A stretch of 64,000 nucleotides of DNA from Massilia endophytica (lineage in GTDB: Bacteria; Pseudomonadota; Gammaproteobacteria; Burkholderiales; Burkholderiaceae_D): NCBI RefSeq assembly GCF_021165955.1, contig NZ_CP088952.1, positions 2,294,001 through 2,358,000 of the forward strand, in the 5' to 3' direction. Under the pieces are notes generated by a model. It worked only from the letters and a program-made list of their open reading frames with translations. It was not told the DNA's origin and searched no databases. This document shows, piece after piece, positions 15,062 through 23,936 of this stretch (position 1 is the first letter of the stretch; each line of letters opens with the position of its first letter). A program made the position numbers and the translations under genes.

Positions 15062-17407
15062 CTAGTCTTTCTTCTCTGGCGCCGGCTTTTCTGGCTGGCT
15101 TGGTTTATTTTGCTGCCCCTGCATCATGCGCATCGCATCCTTCGCGGCTTGGCTGTCCGGATTCACACCGGCCGCCTGCAGGGCATTGCGCACCGCATCG
15201 TTGCCTGTCACGCCGCCGAAGGTGTAGCGCAGGCCCACGTACAGGCGCCGCTGATGCACCTTCGTGTCGATGCGGTCGCGCAGGGTATCGGTCTCGACGC
15301 GGAATCGCTGGTCGGTGGTCTGGAACACATCGTTGGCGCGCAGATTGAGCGACAGGCGGGGCGTGAACTTGTGCTCCAGCGCCAGGTTCACGATGCTGAA
15401 CGGCTCGCGGTAGCCTTCGCCCGACAGCTGTTTGCCCTGGCGGAAGGTCATGAAGGTCAGCGTATCTTTCGGCGAAATCGTCCACTGCGCCCCACCCTGC
15501 AGGTGCAGCGACGGCGCGCGGCGCGTTTCGCCGGTCGGGCCCATGGCGCCCAGGCGGTCCTGCTCCACGAAGCCCCAGTTACCGTTGAACATGAACCGGA
15601 TCGCAGGCAGCGACATGCCCTTCCACTTCATATTGGGCGGCACCATGGCCATGATCGAGAACTCGACGCCGCCCGCCTTGCGGTCGCCCTCGTTTTCCTT
15701 GGTGGTCAGCAGCGCCGTTGGACTGATGAAGGTGCGGCGCTCGGTGATGACGTCGGATTCATGGCGCAGATAGCCGCGCAGGCTGGCGGGCATCAGGCCC
15801 ATCATCTTGGTCTCGTAGCCCAGTTCCAGCGAATGCAGCTTGACCGGATGCAGGCGCGGGTTGCCGGAGCTGACGTAATACTCGCTGGCGTAGTTGATGA
15901 AGGGGTTCAGGTCGCCGGCATTCGGGCGCGAGATACGGTCCGAGTACGAGAAGCGCAGGTTGGAGAACTGGTCCAGCTTATAGGTCAGGAACAGGCTCGG
16001 AAGATAGTTGGTGTAGCTGTTGCTGGCCTGGACGTCCGTGGTCACCTGGTCCAGATCCAGTTCGGTGTGCTCCATGCGCAGGCCGCCCTTGAAGGACCAC
16101 TGCTTGTTCAGCGGCAGGTCATAGGTCGCGTAGGCGGCGGTGACATCCTGCTCCAGCTCGAACAGATTACTGCGCCGGGTGTCGAGGGCGCCGGTGTCCA
16201 GGAACAGGTAGCGGTAATCGCTGGCCTGGCGCGTACGCTGCCAGCGCCCGCCCGCGGTCAGGAAGCCGGGACCAGCCTTGCCCGAGTAATCGGTGCTCAG
16301 GTCAGTCAGGCGCACGCGGGTTTCAACGTTCTGGGTGTAGTTGCGCAGTATCGGCGCGCCGCTGGACGGCAGCGCGATGGCCTGGTACAGGGCGGCCGTG
16401 TCCACGTTGTTGGTGTTGGACGAATGGCGCAGGTCGACCTTCAGGCTCTCGCCGTCGGTGCTGAAGCGGCGTTCCCACCCTGCCACCACTTCATGATTGA
16501 GCGCATCGCCGCTGCCCGTGCGGCGGGTCAGGTAGTCCACTACCGGCGTGCTGCCGGTGCGGAAATCCGTCAGATGCTCATTGCTGCGGGAATCGTTGCC
16601 GCGCTTGTTGACGGACAGGGAGCCGGTCAGCGTGTCGCGCTCGTTGTAGTTGTAACGTCCGCCCACGCCGCCCTGGATGAAGTCGGTGAGGCCGCTGCGC
16701 TGCATGGTCTGGCGCAGGCGGCTGACGCTGCCGTTCGCCGGGTCGATGCGCTCGCGCGTCTGTTCCGTGTCGGTCTCGTTGCCGTCGCGGCGGTAGTTGA
16801 AGGTGCCGTTCACCGACGCATACCCGGAACTGTAGCTGCCGTTGGCGAAGGCGTTCTTGCGCCCTGCGGGGCCAACGTTGCCGGCCACGCTGCCATTGCC
16901 GCCCGGCTTGGTGTAGCGGCGCGAGATCAGGTTGAGAATGGGGCCGCCGCCAGCTTCGTTGCCAAATTCCGCGCCGGGGTTGTTGATCACCTGGACCGAT
17001 TCGTAGTTCTCGGCGGGCAGTGCGTTGATGGCGGCGGCGCGGTTCTCGCCCTGCATCTGTGCGGTGGGCTTGCCGTCCACCAGAACGGTCACACGCTCGC
17101 TGCCGCGCAGCCGCACGGTGCCGTTGGGGTCCACGTTCACGGAGGGAACGTTGTTGAGCACATCGCCCACGGAGGCGCCTGCCGTGCTGGCGTCGTTCTT
17201 GATGTCGTACACCTGGCGGTCGATGCGGTTGCTCTGGCGCTCGCTGACCACGTTCACCACGGCCGCTGGCTGGACAGCCGGTTTCGCTTCCTCCTTGGCC
17301 TGCTGCGGCGCAGCCTCGGTGGTTTGGGCCTTTGCTTGCCAGCTCAGGAGCACTGCGGCGATGGCGGCGGACAGGACGGACAGGGAGGGACGGGAGGGCA
17401 TGGGCAT
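15062..17407 (-). CDS. TonB-dependent-receptor-like outer-membrane beta-barrel protein
   Basis: A 781-residue exported protein. After a signal peptide ending at QAKAQ there is a plug domain (GASVGDVLNNVPSVNVDPNG, RLRGSERVTVLVDGKPTAQ, ESVQVINNPGAEFGNEAGGG), then a barrel of the outer-membrane-beta-barrel type that follows carboxypeptidase-like receptors. A barrel strand ending RRLYVGLRYTFGG is followed by about 45 more residues rich in Q, P and K, which is unusual because barrels normally end in an aromatic residue. ATG 17407 is the first of two close starts that give the signal peptide. It forms a two-gene operon with the alpha/beta hydrolase. Confidence 0.85.
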   Translation of the reverse strand: MPMPSRPSLSVLSAAIAAVLLSWQAKAQTTEAAPQQAKEEAKPAVQPAAVVNVVSERQSNRIDRQVYDIKNDASTAGASVGDVLNNVPSVNVDPNGTVRLRGSERVTVLVDGKPTAQMQGENRAAAINALPAENYESVQVINNPGAEFGNEAGGGPILNLISRRYTKPGGNGSVAGNVGPAGRKNAFANGSYSSGYASVNGTFNYRRDGNETDTEQTRERIDPANGSVSRLRQTMQRSGLTDFIQGGVGGRYNYNERDTLTGSLSVNKRGNDSRSNEHLTDFRTGSTPVVDYLTRRTGSGDALNHEVVAGWERRFSTDGESLKVDLRHSSNTNNVDTAALYQAIALPSSGAPILRNYTQNVETRVRLTDLSTDYSGKAGPGFLTAGGRWQRTRQASDYRYLFLDTGALDTRRSNLFELEQDVTAAYATYDLPLNKQWSFKGGLRMEHTELDLDQVTTDVQASNSYTNYLPSLFLTYKLDQFSNLRFSYSDRISRPNAGDLNPFINYASEYYVSSGNPRLHPVKLHSLELGYETKMMGLMPASLRGYLRHESDVITERRTFISPTALLTTKENEGDRKAGGVEFSIMAMVPPNMKWKGMSLPAIRFMFNGNWGFVEQDRLGAMGPTGETRRAPSLHLQGGAQWTISPKDTLTFMTFRQGKQLSGEGYREPFSIVNLALEHKFTPRLSLNLRANDVFQTTDQRFRVETDTLRDRIDTKVHQRRLYVGLRYTFGGVTGNDAVRNALQAAGVNPDSQAAKDAMRMMQGQQNKPSQPEKPAPEKKD

Positions 17408-17533
17408 AAATGGATGGCGGTAAAACCGTGGACAAGAAGCCCGAAACCATACCACTTTCCAAAAAAACAAGCTAGCCTAACGGCAACACCCGTGGATTCG
17501 CCTGGATGGAAGCGTGGGTGCCGGGCCGGCGAA

Positions 17534-18601
17534 TCAGCGGCAGAGCGTGCTGACTGGATTGCTCCCCTGCGCCGTGAGGACGCCCAGGCGATAGGGGATT
17601 TTGATGTAGTCGTCCACGCGCACTGCCGGGTCATTGCCCTGGAAGAGATATTCGAGCGGCCGGCACGGATCGATTGTCATCGTTTGATCGGCATTCGTAC
17701 GAATCATCTCGCCGTGGGAGACGCCTTCCGACCAGAGGCCGTCGACGTTGTTGCTGCTGGCAAAGGCGTTCATTGGCGCGGAAGAGAACGGCTCCCATTT
17801 TCCGTCCAGGCTATTGCTCTTCCAGATGCGGAAATAGCGTCCTTTCGGCGAAATCGCTTCCACCAGGGTGATGTAGGTGCCTGTGTTGGCGATCCTGTAG
17901 GTATTGCTCGCCTCGAACAGATCCTCCGTTTTTTCAGTCATGACGGCGACGGTGTTACGGAAGCCGTTCGGGAAGCGGTCAATATCGGTTTCGGAACGCA
18001 GCAGACGGCCATGGTCATCGGTGTTAAACAGATAGCATTTTTTGTCGTCGCAGATCACCCAGAAATCCAGCCAGCCATTACCCTGCGGTGGCTTGATCAG
18101 GTCGGGGACGGCGGCAAAGAACGGCTTCGGCGCGCTCCAGGACATCGGATCACCGATATCGTCGGACGTTGAATAGAGCGGATCACCACCTTGGTACACG
18201 AGATACCATTTCTTCTGCGGCGCAAAATAGAATACTTGCGGAGCAGCGCGATAGCCTGGACCTATCGGGGATTTGGCAAGCGGGACGATTTTCGCCGAGG
18301 CTGCATTCGACCACGCGTCAAAGCTTGTGTACGCGATCCCCCACCCGCTGGACCCGGCGGTTGTCATGAACACGTGATATTTGCCGTCCACGTAGACAAG
18401 CGAGGGATCTTTTACACCATAGATTGCCTGGACTGGATCTGGTTGCGGGGATATTAGCGGCGCGCTCGACGTCCAGTGAAACGCCGTCTTTGCGGGCGCC
18501 GCCCCAGGCTCGGCACTATCATGAGCAATCGCATTGCTTCCCCAGAGCCCAGCCAAGGCAGCCGCCAATGCTGCCTTGCAGCTGCATTTTCCAAACACCA
18601 T
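17534..18601 (-). CDS. secreted GH62 alpha-L-arabinofuranosidase
   Basis: A 355-residue protein with a signal peptide (ends near GSNAIA) followed by a complete GH62 five-bladed propeller domain: FHWTSSAPLISPQ, VKDPSLVYVDGKYHVF (catalytic-base Asp), GYRAAPQVFYFAPQKKWYLV, WVICDDKKCYLFNTDDHG, DLFEASNTYR (catalytic-acid Glu) and SHGEMIRTNADQTMTI. GH62 enzymes remove single arabinose side chains from arabinoxylan or arabinan by an inverting mechanism. ATG 18601 has GAGG 7 nt upstream. The family is best known from fungi and actinomycetes, so a betaproteobacterial copy is of note. No carbohydrate-binding module is attached. Confidence 0.9.
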   Translation of the reverse strand: MVFGKCSCKAALAAALAGLWGSNAIAHDSAEPGAAPAKTAFHWTSSAPLISPQPDPVQAIYGVKDPSLVYVDGKYHVFMTTAGSSGWGIAYTSFDAWSNAASAKIVPLAKSPIGPGYRAAPQVFYFAPQKKWYLVYQGGDPLYSTSDDIGDPMSWSAPKPFFAAVPDLIKPPQGNGWLDFWVICDDKKCYLFNTDDHGRLLRSETDIDRFPNGFRNTVAVMTEKTEDLFEASNTYRIANTGTYITLVEAISPKGRYFRIWKSNSLDGKWEPFSSAPMNAFASSNNVDGLWSEGVSHGEMIRTNADQTMTIDPCRPLEYLFQGNDPAVRVDDYIKIPYRLGVLTAQGSNPVSTLCR

Positions 18602-18853
18602 AGTTTTCCTCAAAGTGATTTAAACCGATCAAGGAAGGCCTTGGACCTGCGCCGGAAATTGGGATTACCATCTTCTCCTTGTTCGCACTGGCCCCCTGCT
18701 CCCTCGCTTTTTTGCGTTTGATTCTAACGGCCGCGATCGCGACCGTCTTTTGTGTTTTTCGCCAATGGCTGACATGTTTTTGAACTGCTAAAAAATAATG
18801 GCCCCAAATGAACTGAACCCCAAGAGTTGGACACCAACTTTTGGGGTTTTTTC

Positions 18854-19378
18854 ATGACGAAGTACGATGAGAAGTTCAAGCTAGCGGTAGTTCAGCAGTA
18901 CCTGCGCGGCGGGGCCGGTTACAGGACGATCGCGCAAGAGCATAGGGTCGCATATGGGATGGTGCGACGCTGGGTGGAGTCGTTCCGGGCCCATGGTGTC
19001 GGAGGACTCAAGAAGAAGTTCAGCCACTACAGTGCCGAGTTCAAGCTCTCAGTCTTGCGGCACATGTGGGAAAATGAACTTTCATACGGTCAGACGGCCG
19101 CTCAGTTCAATATCCGCAATCCTGGCATTCTGGCTGCTTGGGGGCGTAGTTACGAAAATGGCGGGCTGGATGCCCTGCAGCCCGGCCAACGAGGAAAACC
19201 GAGCAAGATGGCAACCGCAACGGAAAAAACAGAAGATTCCCCCAACGATGACACGCGCACCCGCGAGGAGCTGCTGGCGGAGGTAAACCATCTCCGCATG
19301 GAGGTGGCATATCTAAAAAAGTTGCGAGCCTTGGTTCAAGCACAGCAGAAGGCGACTCCCGCCAAAAAGCGCAAGTAG
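18854..19378 (+). CDS. IS3-family transposase OrfA
   Basis: A 174-residue DNA-binding protein with two helix-turn-helix regions (YLRGGAGYRTIAQEHRVAYG; LSYGQTAAQFNIRNPGILAAW) and a C-terminal leucine-zipper-like part (REELLAEVNHLRMEVAYLKK), as in IS150-group OrfA. A slippery heptamer A-AAA-AAG lies at 19315-19321; the -1 frame from there stays open into orfB, so a fused OrfAB transposase can be made. The start at 18854 follows a hairpin-like stretch just inside the left repeat. Confidence 0.92.
   Translation: MTKYDEKFKLAVVQQYLRGGAGYRTIAQEHRVAYGMVRRWVESFRAHGVGGLKKKFSHYSAEFKLSVLRHMWENELSYGQTAAQFNIRNPGILAAWGRSYENGGLDALQPGQRGKPSKMATATEKTEDSPNDDTRTREELLAEVNHLRMEVAYLKKLRALVQAQQKATPAKKRK
19315..19321 (+). 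promoter_or_regulatory. -1 ribosomal frameshift site A-AAA-AAG
   Basis: The heptamer is in the orfA reading frame as A AAA AAG. After a -1 slip the frame GTT GCG AGC runs without a stop into orfB, which is exactly -1 relative to orfA. This is the standard way IS3-family elements make their fused transposase. Confidence 0.8.
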
Positions 19379-20214
19379 TGCAGGAACTAAGGCAGCAGTA
19401 TCCAATTGCCGGATTGTTGAAGCTGGCAAAGCTGCCGCGCAGCACCTTCTACTACCAGCAGAAAGTGCTTCAAGGCGGCGACAAGCACGCGCAGGTTAAA
19501 GAGCAGATCAAGACGATATTTAATCGTCACCAGGGACGTTATGGCTATCGCCGCGTCACTGCCGCGGTGCGTCAGCTGGGTCTGCTGGTCAACCATAAAA
19601 AAGTACAGCGCTTGATGGGAACGCTGGGACTGAAATCGCTGGTTCGACCCAAGAAATACCGATCATTCAGGGGCGAGGTGGGGCGTGCTGCATCGAACGA
19701 GCTGAACCGCCAGTTCCAGGCCGATGCCGCCAACCAGAAGTGGGTTACCGATGTGACCGAGTTCAATGTGGCCGGCAGGAAGCTGTATCTTTCGCCTGTG
19801 CTCGATCTCTACAACGGCGAAATCGTCGCCTTCGAAACCGCCGAGCGTCCCAAGTTCGAATTGGTCAGCTCAATGCTGAAGCAGGCACTGGCGAAACTCG
19901 GCCCCAACGACAAACCGATGCTTCATTCCGACCAGGGGTGGCAATATCGTATGCCCGCCTACCAGCGTCAGCTCCACCAACGCGAGCTGGTGCAAAGCAT
20001 GTCGCGGAAGGGAAACTGCCTCGATAACGCGGCGATGGAGAGCTTTTTCGCGGTGTTGAAGACCGAGTTCTTCTACCTCAATAAGTTCAACAGCGTCGAG
20101 GAACTCAGGGCTGGGCTGAAGCGCTACATCCATTACTACAACCATGACCGCATCAAGCTCAAACTAAAAGGGCTGAGCCCGGTACAATTCCGGACTCAGC
20201 CCTTGGCTGCCTAA
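19378..20214 (+). CDS. IS3-family transposase OrfB (rve/DDE integrase domain)
   Basis: A 278-residue product if begun at the GTG that overlaps the orfA stop; the functional transposase is probably the -1 frameshift fusion with OrfA. An HTH_21-like region (YGYRRVTAAVRQLGLLVNHK) precedes the DDE domain: VTDVTEFNV, LHSDQGWQYR and the Glu in NCLDNAAMESFFAVLK. All three acidic residues are present and the frame is open to the end, so the copy may be active. Confidence 0.92.
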   Translation: MQELRQQYPIAGLLKLAKLPRSTFYYQQKVLQGGDKHAQVKEQIKTIFNRHQGRYGYRRVTAAVRQLGLLVNHKKVQRLMGTLGLKSLVRPKKYRSFRGEVGRAASNELNRQFQADAANQKWVTDVTEFNVAGRKLYLSPVLDLYNGEIVAFETAERPKFELVSSMLKQALAKLGPNDKPMLHSDQGWQYRMPAYQRQLHQRELVQSMSRKGNCLDNAAMESFFAVLKTEFFYLNKFNSVEELRAGLKRYIHYYNHDRIKLKLKGLSPVQFRTQPLAA

Positions 20215-20407
20215 CTAAACTGTCCAACTCTTTGGGGTCAGTTCAAAATGGGGCCATTAACATTCACCAACGACAATGTCGGCTAATCGTCTGTCACTCC
20301 CACTCTATTATTTACGGCAGACCGAAGTCCTGGATCTATCTGACTTTTCAGTCGTAGTCGTGCAGCAATACCATTCAAAGTACCATCCTTTAACCACAGC
20401 GCTCGGT

Positions 20408-21481
20408 TCAATGCAAGCGGCTCCGCTTTTGTGCGTACATTTGCTCGTCCGCCAAGAGGACGTAATGCGACAGCGTCTGTTCCGCGCTGGAATCGACCAG
20501 CACCACGCCGGCACTGATCGAAACGCAATACGGCCGCTCCTGCATCAAGTTGAATGCGCGCAGATTGGCCTCAATCCGCGACAGGATGACCTCTGGCTGC
20601 TCGTCGTCAAGGGTATATGCGACAAATTCGTCGCCGCCGAGGCGTGCCACGACATCGGCATGGCGGAACGACTGGCGGAACACAAGGGCGGCGTCACGGA
20701 TCATGGCGTCTCCGGCCTCGTGCCCCAGTTCATCGTTGACACGCTTCAGGCCATCGATGTCGGCGAAGATAACGGCGCTCTTTGTACGTCTACGCCGTGC
20801 CAGCTTATAGATCTGTTCGGCCTGCAGGAAAAAGCCGCGCCGGTTGTACAGACCCGTCAGCATGTCGGTGAGCGACAGCATCCGCATTTCGCTCACCGCC
20901 TCGTCCCTTTGTCTTAATTCTTTGGCATGGGTCACTGACGTGTCAACGATTTCCTGTCGCTGTTCACGCAGGAGCCGCTCGAGTGAAGTGTGCGACTCGA
21001 TTTTTCCCAGCGCTGCCCCAGCCAACTGCAGAACGTATGAGAGCGTGCGTTTGTATGCCTCCTGCGTCGCTGTATCGACGTCATGATTCCAGCTGACCGC
21101 GAGGACCACTGCTGCGGCCTGCGCCGGCACAGCCAGCACCAGCCTGCGCGCCCCCTCGTATTCAAGCTGCTCTTCGCTATTGGACTGAACGTCCGCAGCA
21201 GCTACCGCGTCGGCGCTCATGCGCACGGCGGCGCGGTATAGCGGATGAGCCGTACCGACCGAATGCGCAATACCGTGGCTGTCGAACTCGACGAGATCCA
21301 TCCGATCGCTTCGCAGGAGCAGCAAGGCTGAGTCGAACCGGACCATTTCCGCCAACGCGCGGCCGATCAATGCCAACGAACCCTGCGCCTCGTCGGTCTG
21401 GAGCAGGTCACGCGCCAGTGTCAACAGTATACGCAACTGGGCCGGTCCGAGCTGCCGCGTTTCCACCCGATGCTTTCTCAT
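20408..21481 (-). CDS. diguanylate cyclase (GAF-like sensor plus GGDEF)
   Basis: A 357-residue soluble protein. The N-terminal 170 residues resemble a GAF sensor; a helical linker (LERLLREQRQEIVDTSVTHA) leads to a GGDEF domain (about 200-357) with SLTDMLTGLYNRRGF, RLGGDEF at the active site and an inhibitory I-site RHAD five residues before GGDEF. It should make cyclic di-GMP from two GTP with product inhibition. No membrane segment is present. The IS150-like element ends 151 bp past its 3' end. The input signal is unknown. Confidence 0.92.
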   Translation of the reverse strand: MRKHRVETRQLGPAQLRILLTLARDLLQTDEAQGSLALIGRALAEMVRFDSALLLLRSDRMDLVEFDSHGIAHSVGTAHPLYRAAVRMSADAVAAADVQSNSEEQLEYEGARRLVLAVPAQAAAVVLAVSWNHDVDTATQEAYKRTLSYVLQLAGAALGKIESHTSLERLLREQRQEIVDTSVTHAKELRQRDEAVSEMRMLSLTDMLTGLYNRRGFFLQAEQIYKLARRRRTKSAVIFADIDGLKRVNDELGHEAGDAMIRDAALVFRQSFRHADVVARLGGDEFVAYTLDDEQPEVILSRIEANLRAFNLMQERPYCVSISAGVVLVDSSAEQTLSHYVLLADEQMYAQKRSRLH

Positions 21482-21617
21482 ATTGCATCACCCTTCATGC
21501 CAGTCTTCCAATCCGGCATTTCCACGATTCTTCTCTTCATTCGCGTGCTGCACTGAGTGTATGACTTTTCCCGCGCATGCGTCGGCCTTCTTCCTGTGGC
21601 AGGCTCCGATATGAAAT

Positions 21618-22544
21618 TGATCTGCTGTGAAAAAACTGGGCACTTTTGAGCGCGAGTTCGGTCCTATCCCGTAACCGGGAAAGGAGCTGAGCAGGAAGAG
21701 AAAAAATTTTCCAGCGGAACAGATTGTAGCCGTCCTCAAGCAGGCCGAATCGGGATGGCTCTGGGCGATATCGTCCGGCAACTCGGCACTGCCGAACAGA
21801 CCTTTTACCGCTGGTAAAAGCAGTGTGGCGGCCTGCAATCGGAGGGCGTGCGCGAACCCAAGATCTTGCAGGATGAGAAACCGCGCCTGAAAAAGCTGGT
21901 GGCGGAATTGAGCCTGGACAAGGCTATCTTGCAGGACGTCGCGTCAAAATAGTGGAGCGCAGTCACCCGCCAGGCTCGCATCCAGCCACGCCGGCAAAAC
22001 GAGGCCTGGAGCATGGATTTCGTGGCTGACCAGTTGGCGGGCGGAACCCAGGTACGGCTGCTGACGATCACCGATATCTTCAGCAGGGAGTCGCTTGCCA
22101 TCGTGGCCGGCCACCGCCTGCGTGGCGATGATGTCGCCGCTGCGCTGAACCGGCTTGTCGAGAAGCGAGCGCGCCACGAAATTCCTGTTCGTGGACAACG
22201 GCAGCGAATTTTCAGGACAACTGCTCGATCTAGGGGCTTACCACCACAAGGCCAAGATTGATTTCAGCCGTCCAGGCAAGCCGACCGCCAACTGCTTCAT
22301 CGAAACGTTCAACGAATCGCTGCGGGATGAATGCATCAACGTCAACTGGTTCACTTTCCTGGCCGAGGTCCAGGCGGTCGTCGAAACGTGGCGCGTGGAC
22401 TACAATGAGGTTCGGCCTCACATGACTCTCAATGACAAAACGCCTTCCGACTTCGCTGGAACCGCAGGGCTTGGGGAGCCCGAAAAGGACGACTAACCGA
22501 CCGAATTCTCGACCGTAAAGTGTCCATGAAATCCAAGCGGATCA
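21618..22544 (+). pseudogene. decayed IS3-family insertion sequence with truncated transposase
   Basis: Imperfect terminal repeats beginning TGATC (21618 onward and reverse from 22544; shared GCT, GGA-like and CACTTT blocks) bound 927 bp, shorter than a full IS3-type element. The orfA remnant (about 21690-21952, KNFPAEQIVAVLKQAESG, then a missing base, then DIVRQLGTAEQTFYRW) has a frameshift, an in-frame TAA and no usual start. The orfB N-terminal half is gone; the DDE part remains (SMDFVADQLAGG; FVDNGSEF; CFIETFNESLRDECIN) with another frameshift near 22180. No target duplication is visible. Confidence 0.85.
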
Positions 22545-22557
22545 CGTCCACGCACGG

Positions 22558-22734
22558 TCACACTCTCCTCCCCTTAGACCGCAGGTAGTCGGGAGAGTCC
22601 TTGGAGCATGGCGGGACGGGCGGTTCAATGCCTTGGGAGATGCAATAGCGTACTGCATCCTCCAGGGCGCTGTCGTTGAGCAAAGCTTGGCATGCAGTCG
22701 AATGAATCAGTGCAAGGTTCATGTCGCTATCCAT
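22558..22734 (-). CDS. small protein of unknown function overlapping the desaturase gene end
   Basis: A 58-residue frame (MDSDMNLALIHSTACQALL...). Its ATG sits inside the last codons of the desaturase gene, giving an 8-nt overlap (ATGGATAG), an arrangement that favours coupled translation; there is no strong separate ribosome site. The sequence is mixed helical with three cysteines and no recognised motif. It could be a genuine coupled small gene or a chance frame. Confidence 0.4.
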   Translation of the reverse strand: MDSDMNLALIHSTACQALLNDSALEDAVRYCISQGIEPPVPPCSKDSPDYLRSKGRRV

Positions 22735-23911
22735 AACTTGCCAAATACCTGGCAAAGCGCTGAAGCGGACGCGGGCCGGAGCGCTCTGCATTCACGCACC
22801 AGGCCTGCAGGCCCGCCAGAAGCTCCCCTTGCGTGGCCGGCGAACGCTCCCACAACTTCTCCAGCGCCTGCCGCGCCATATGCATGGCAGAGAGTCGGGC
22901 ACTTTTTCCTGTAAGCTGTTCCAGCTCTGCCCGTTGCGCCTCCGTAAGCCGCCAGGGTGCATGGCGTAACAGACGTTTCGCCCGGACCAAAGTCTCATGC
23001 GGGACCAACTTGGCCAAGCCTGCGCGTTCTGCCCGAAACACATCCAGCGTCGCGAGTGTCAGCTCGCGCGTCAATACCGCACGATTGCCCAATACCAACT
23101 TCAAAGTCGCCAAGGTCGGCACGAACTGCCCAGCACATCGCATCAAGCGCTGCGGCGGGCGCCGGAGCGATGCCAGGCGCAACCAGCGCAACATGCTGAT
23201 GTAGATCCAGCCAATATCCAGTTCGAACCAGCGAACCGAAAACCTTGCCGAAGTCGGAAAAGTGTGATGGTTGTTATGTAGCTCCTCCCCGCCGATCAGC
23301 AGGCCCAACGGAACGATATTGGTTGCGGCTTCTTTGCAGTCGTAATTGCGATAGCCGGCATAGTGCCCCAAGCCGTTGACAACACCGGCGGCCAGGACGG
23401 GAATCCACATCATCTGGCAGGCCCACAGCGTCAGGCCCGGCGCCCCAAACAATCCCAGTTCGATCAACAGCAGCAAGCCCACGCCTTGCCATGTGTAGCG
23501 GCCATAGATCCGTCGCTCCAACCAGTCTGCCGGACCACCACGACCGTAGCGATCCAGCATCGCAAGGTCGGCTGCGGCATCGCGGTAAAGTTCAGCTCCG
23601 CGCCACAAAACCTGATTGATACCGCGCACAATTGGGCTGTGCGGATCCTTCTCCGTTTCGCAATGGGCGTGATGGCAACGATGCACCGCCACCCATTCCC
23701 GCGTCACCATCCCCGTTGTCAGCCACAGCCAGAAGCGGAAGCAATGTTCGACGATCGGGTGCAGTTTCAGGGAGCGATGGGTCTGACACCGATGCAGGTA
23801 GACCGTCACAGTGACGATCGTCATGTGCGTGGTTACGAGTCCGATCAAAAACAGCTGCCACCAGCTTAACGCGAGAAGACCTTCAGCCACCCAGTGCAAA
23901 TACATTTCCAT
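22727..23911 (-). CDS. membrane fatty-acid desaturase (acyl-CoA/acyl-lipid delta-9 type)
   Basis: A 394-residue integral membrane di-iron desaturase with the three histidine boxes: HRCQTHR near residue 41, HRCHHAH near 78 and HNNHH near 215, separated by hydrophobic segments (WWQLFLIGLVTTHMTIVTV; GVGLLLLIELGLFGAPGLTL). It would introduce a double bond into acyl chains, typically to keep membranes fluid in the cold. AAGGAG is 7 nt before the ATG. The C-terminal 130 residues are a helical extension ending in a region with repeated LxxL patterns. It lies in a low-gene-density stretch after a decayed IS. Confidence 0.88.
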   Translation of the reverse strand: MEMYLHWVAEGLLALSWWQLFLIGLVTTHMTIVTVTVYLHRCQTHRSLKLHPIVEHCFRFWLWLTTGMVTREWVAVHRCHHAHCETEKDPHSPIVRGINQVLWRGAELYRDAAADLAMLDRYGRGGPADWLERRIYGRYTWQGVGLLLLIELGLFGAPGLTLWACQMMWIPVLAAGVVNGLGHYAGYRNYDCKEAATNIVPLGLLIGGEELHNNHHTFPTSARFSVRWFELDIGWIYISMLRWLRLASLRRPPQRLMRCAGQFVPTLATLKLVLGNRAVLTRELTLATLDVFRAERAGLAKLVPHETLVRAKRLLRHAPWRLTEAQRAELEQLTGKSARLSAMHMARQALEKLWERSPATQGELLAGLQAWCVNAERSGPRPLQRFARYLASYG

Positions 23912-23936
23912 GCTGGCGCTCCTTCACGAGGCTGGC

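Larger units (their letters stand above)
18799..20256 (+). mobile_element. IS3-family element, IS150-like, apparently complete
   Basis: A 1458-bp element bounded by imperfect inverted repeats of about 35 bp (18799-18833 and 20221-20256), both starting TGGCCCCA and both carrying AGAGTTGGACA at the inner end. It holds orfA and orfB joined by a -1 slippage site. Flanking triplets are TAA on the left and TTA on the right, so no clear target duplication is seen; the terminal match can be extended by three bases to TAATGGCCCC. Confidence 0.88.

Noticed and set aside
15110..18172. Very long plus-strand open frame of 1020 codons
   Set aside because: It lies antisense to the barrel protein and GH62 genes, whose domains are clear; high-GC coding DNA leaves long antisense frames.
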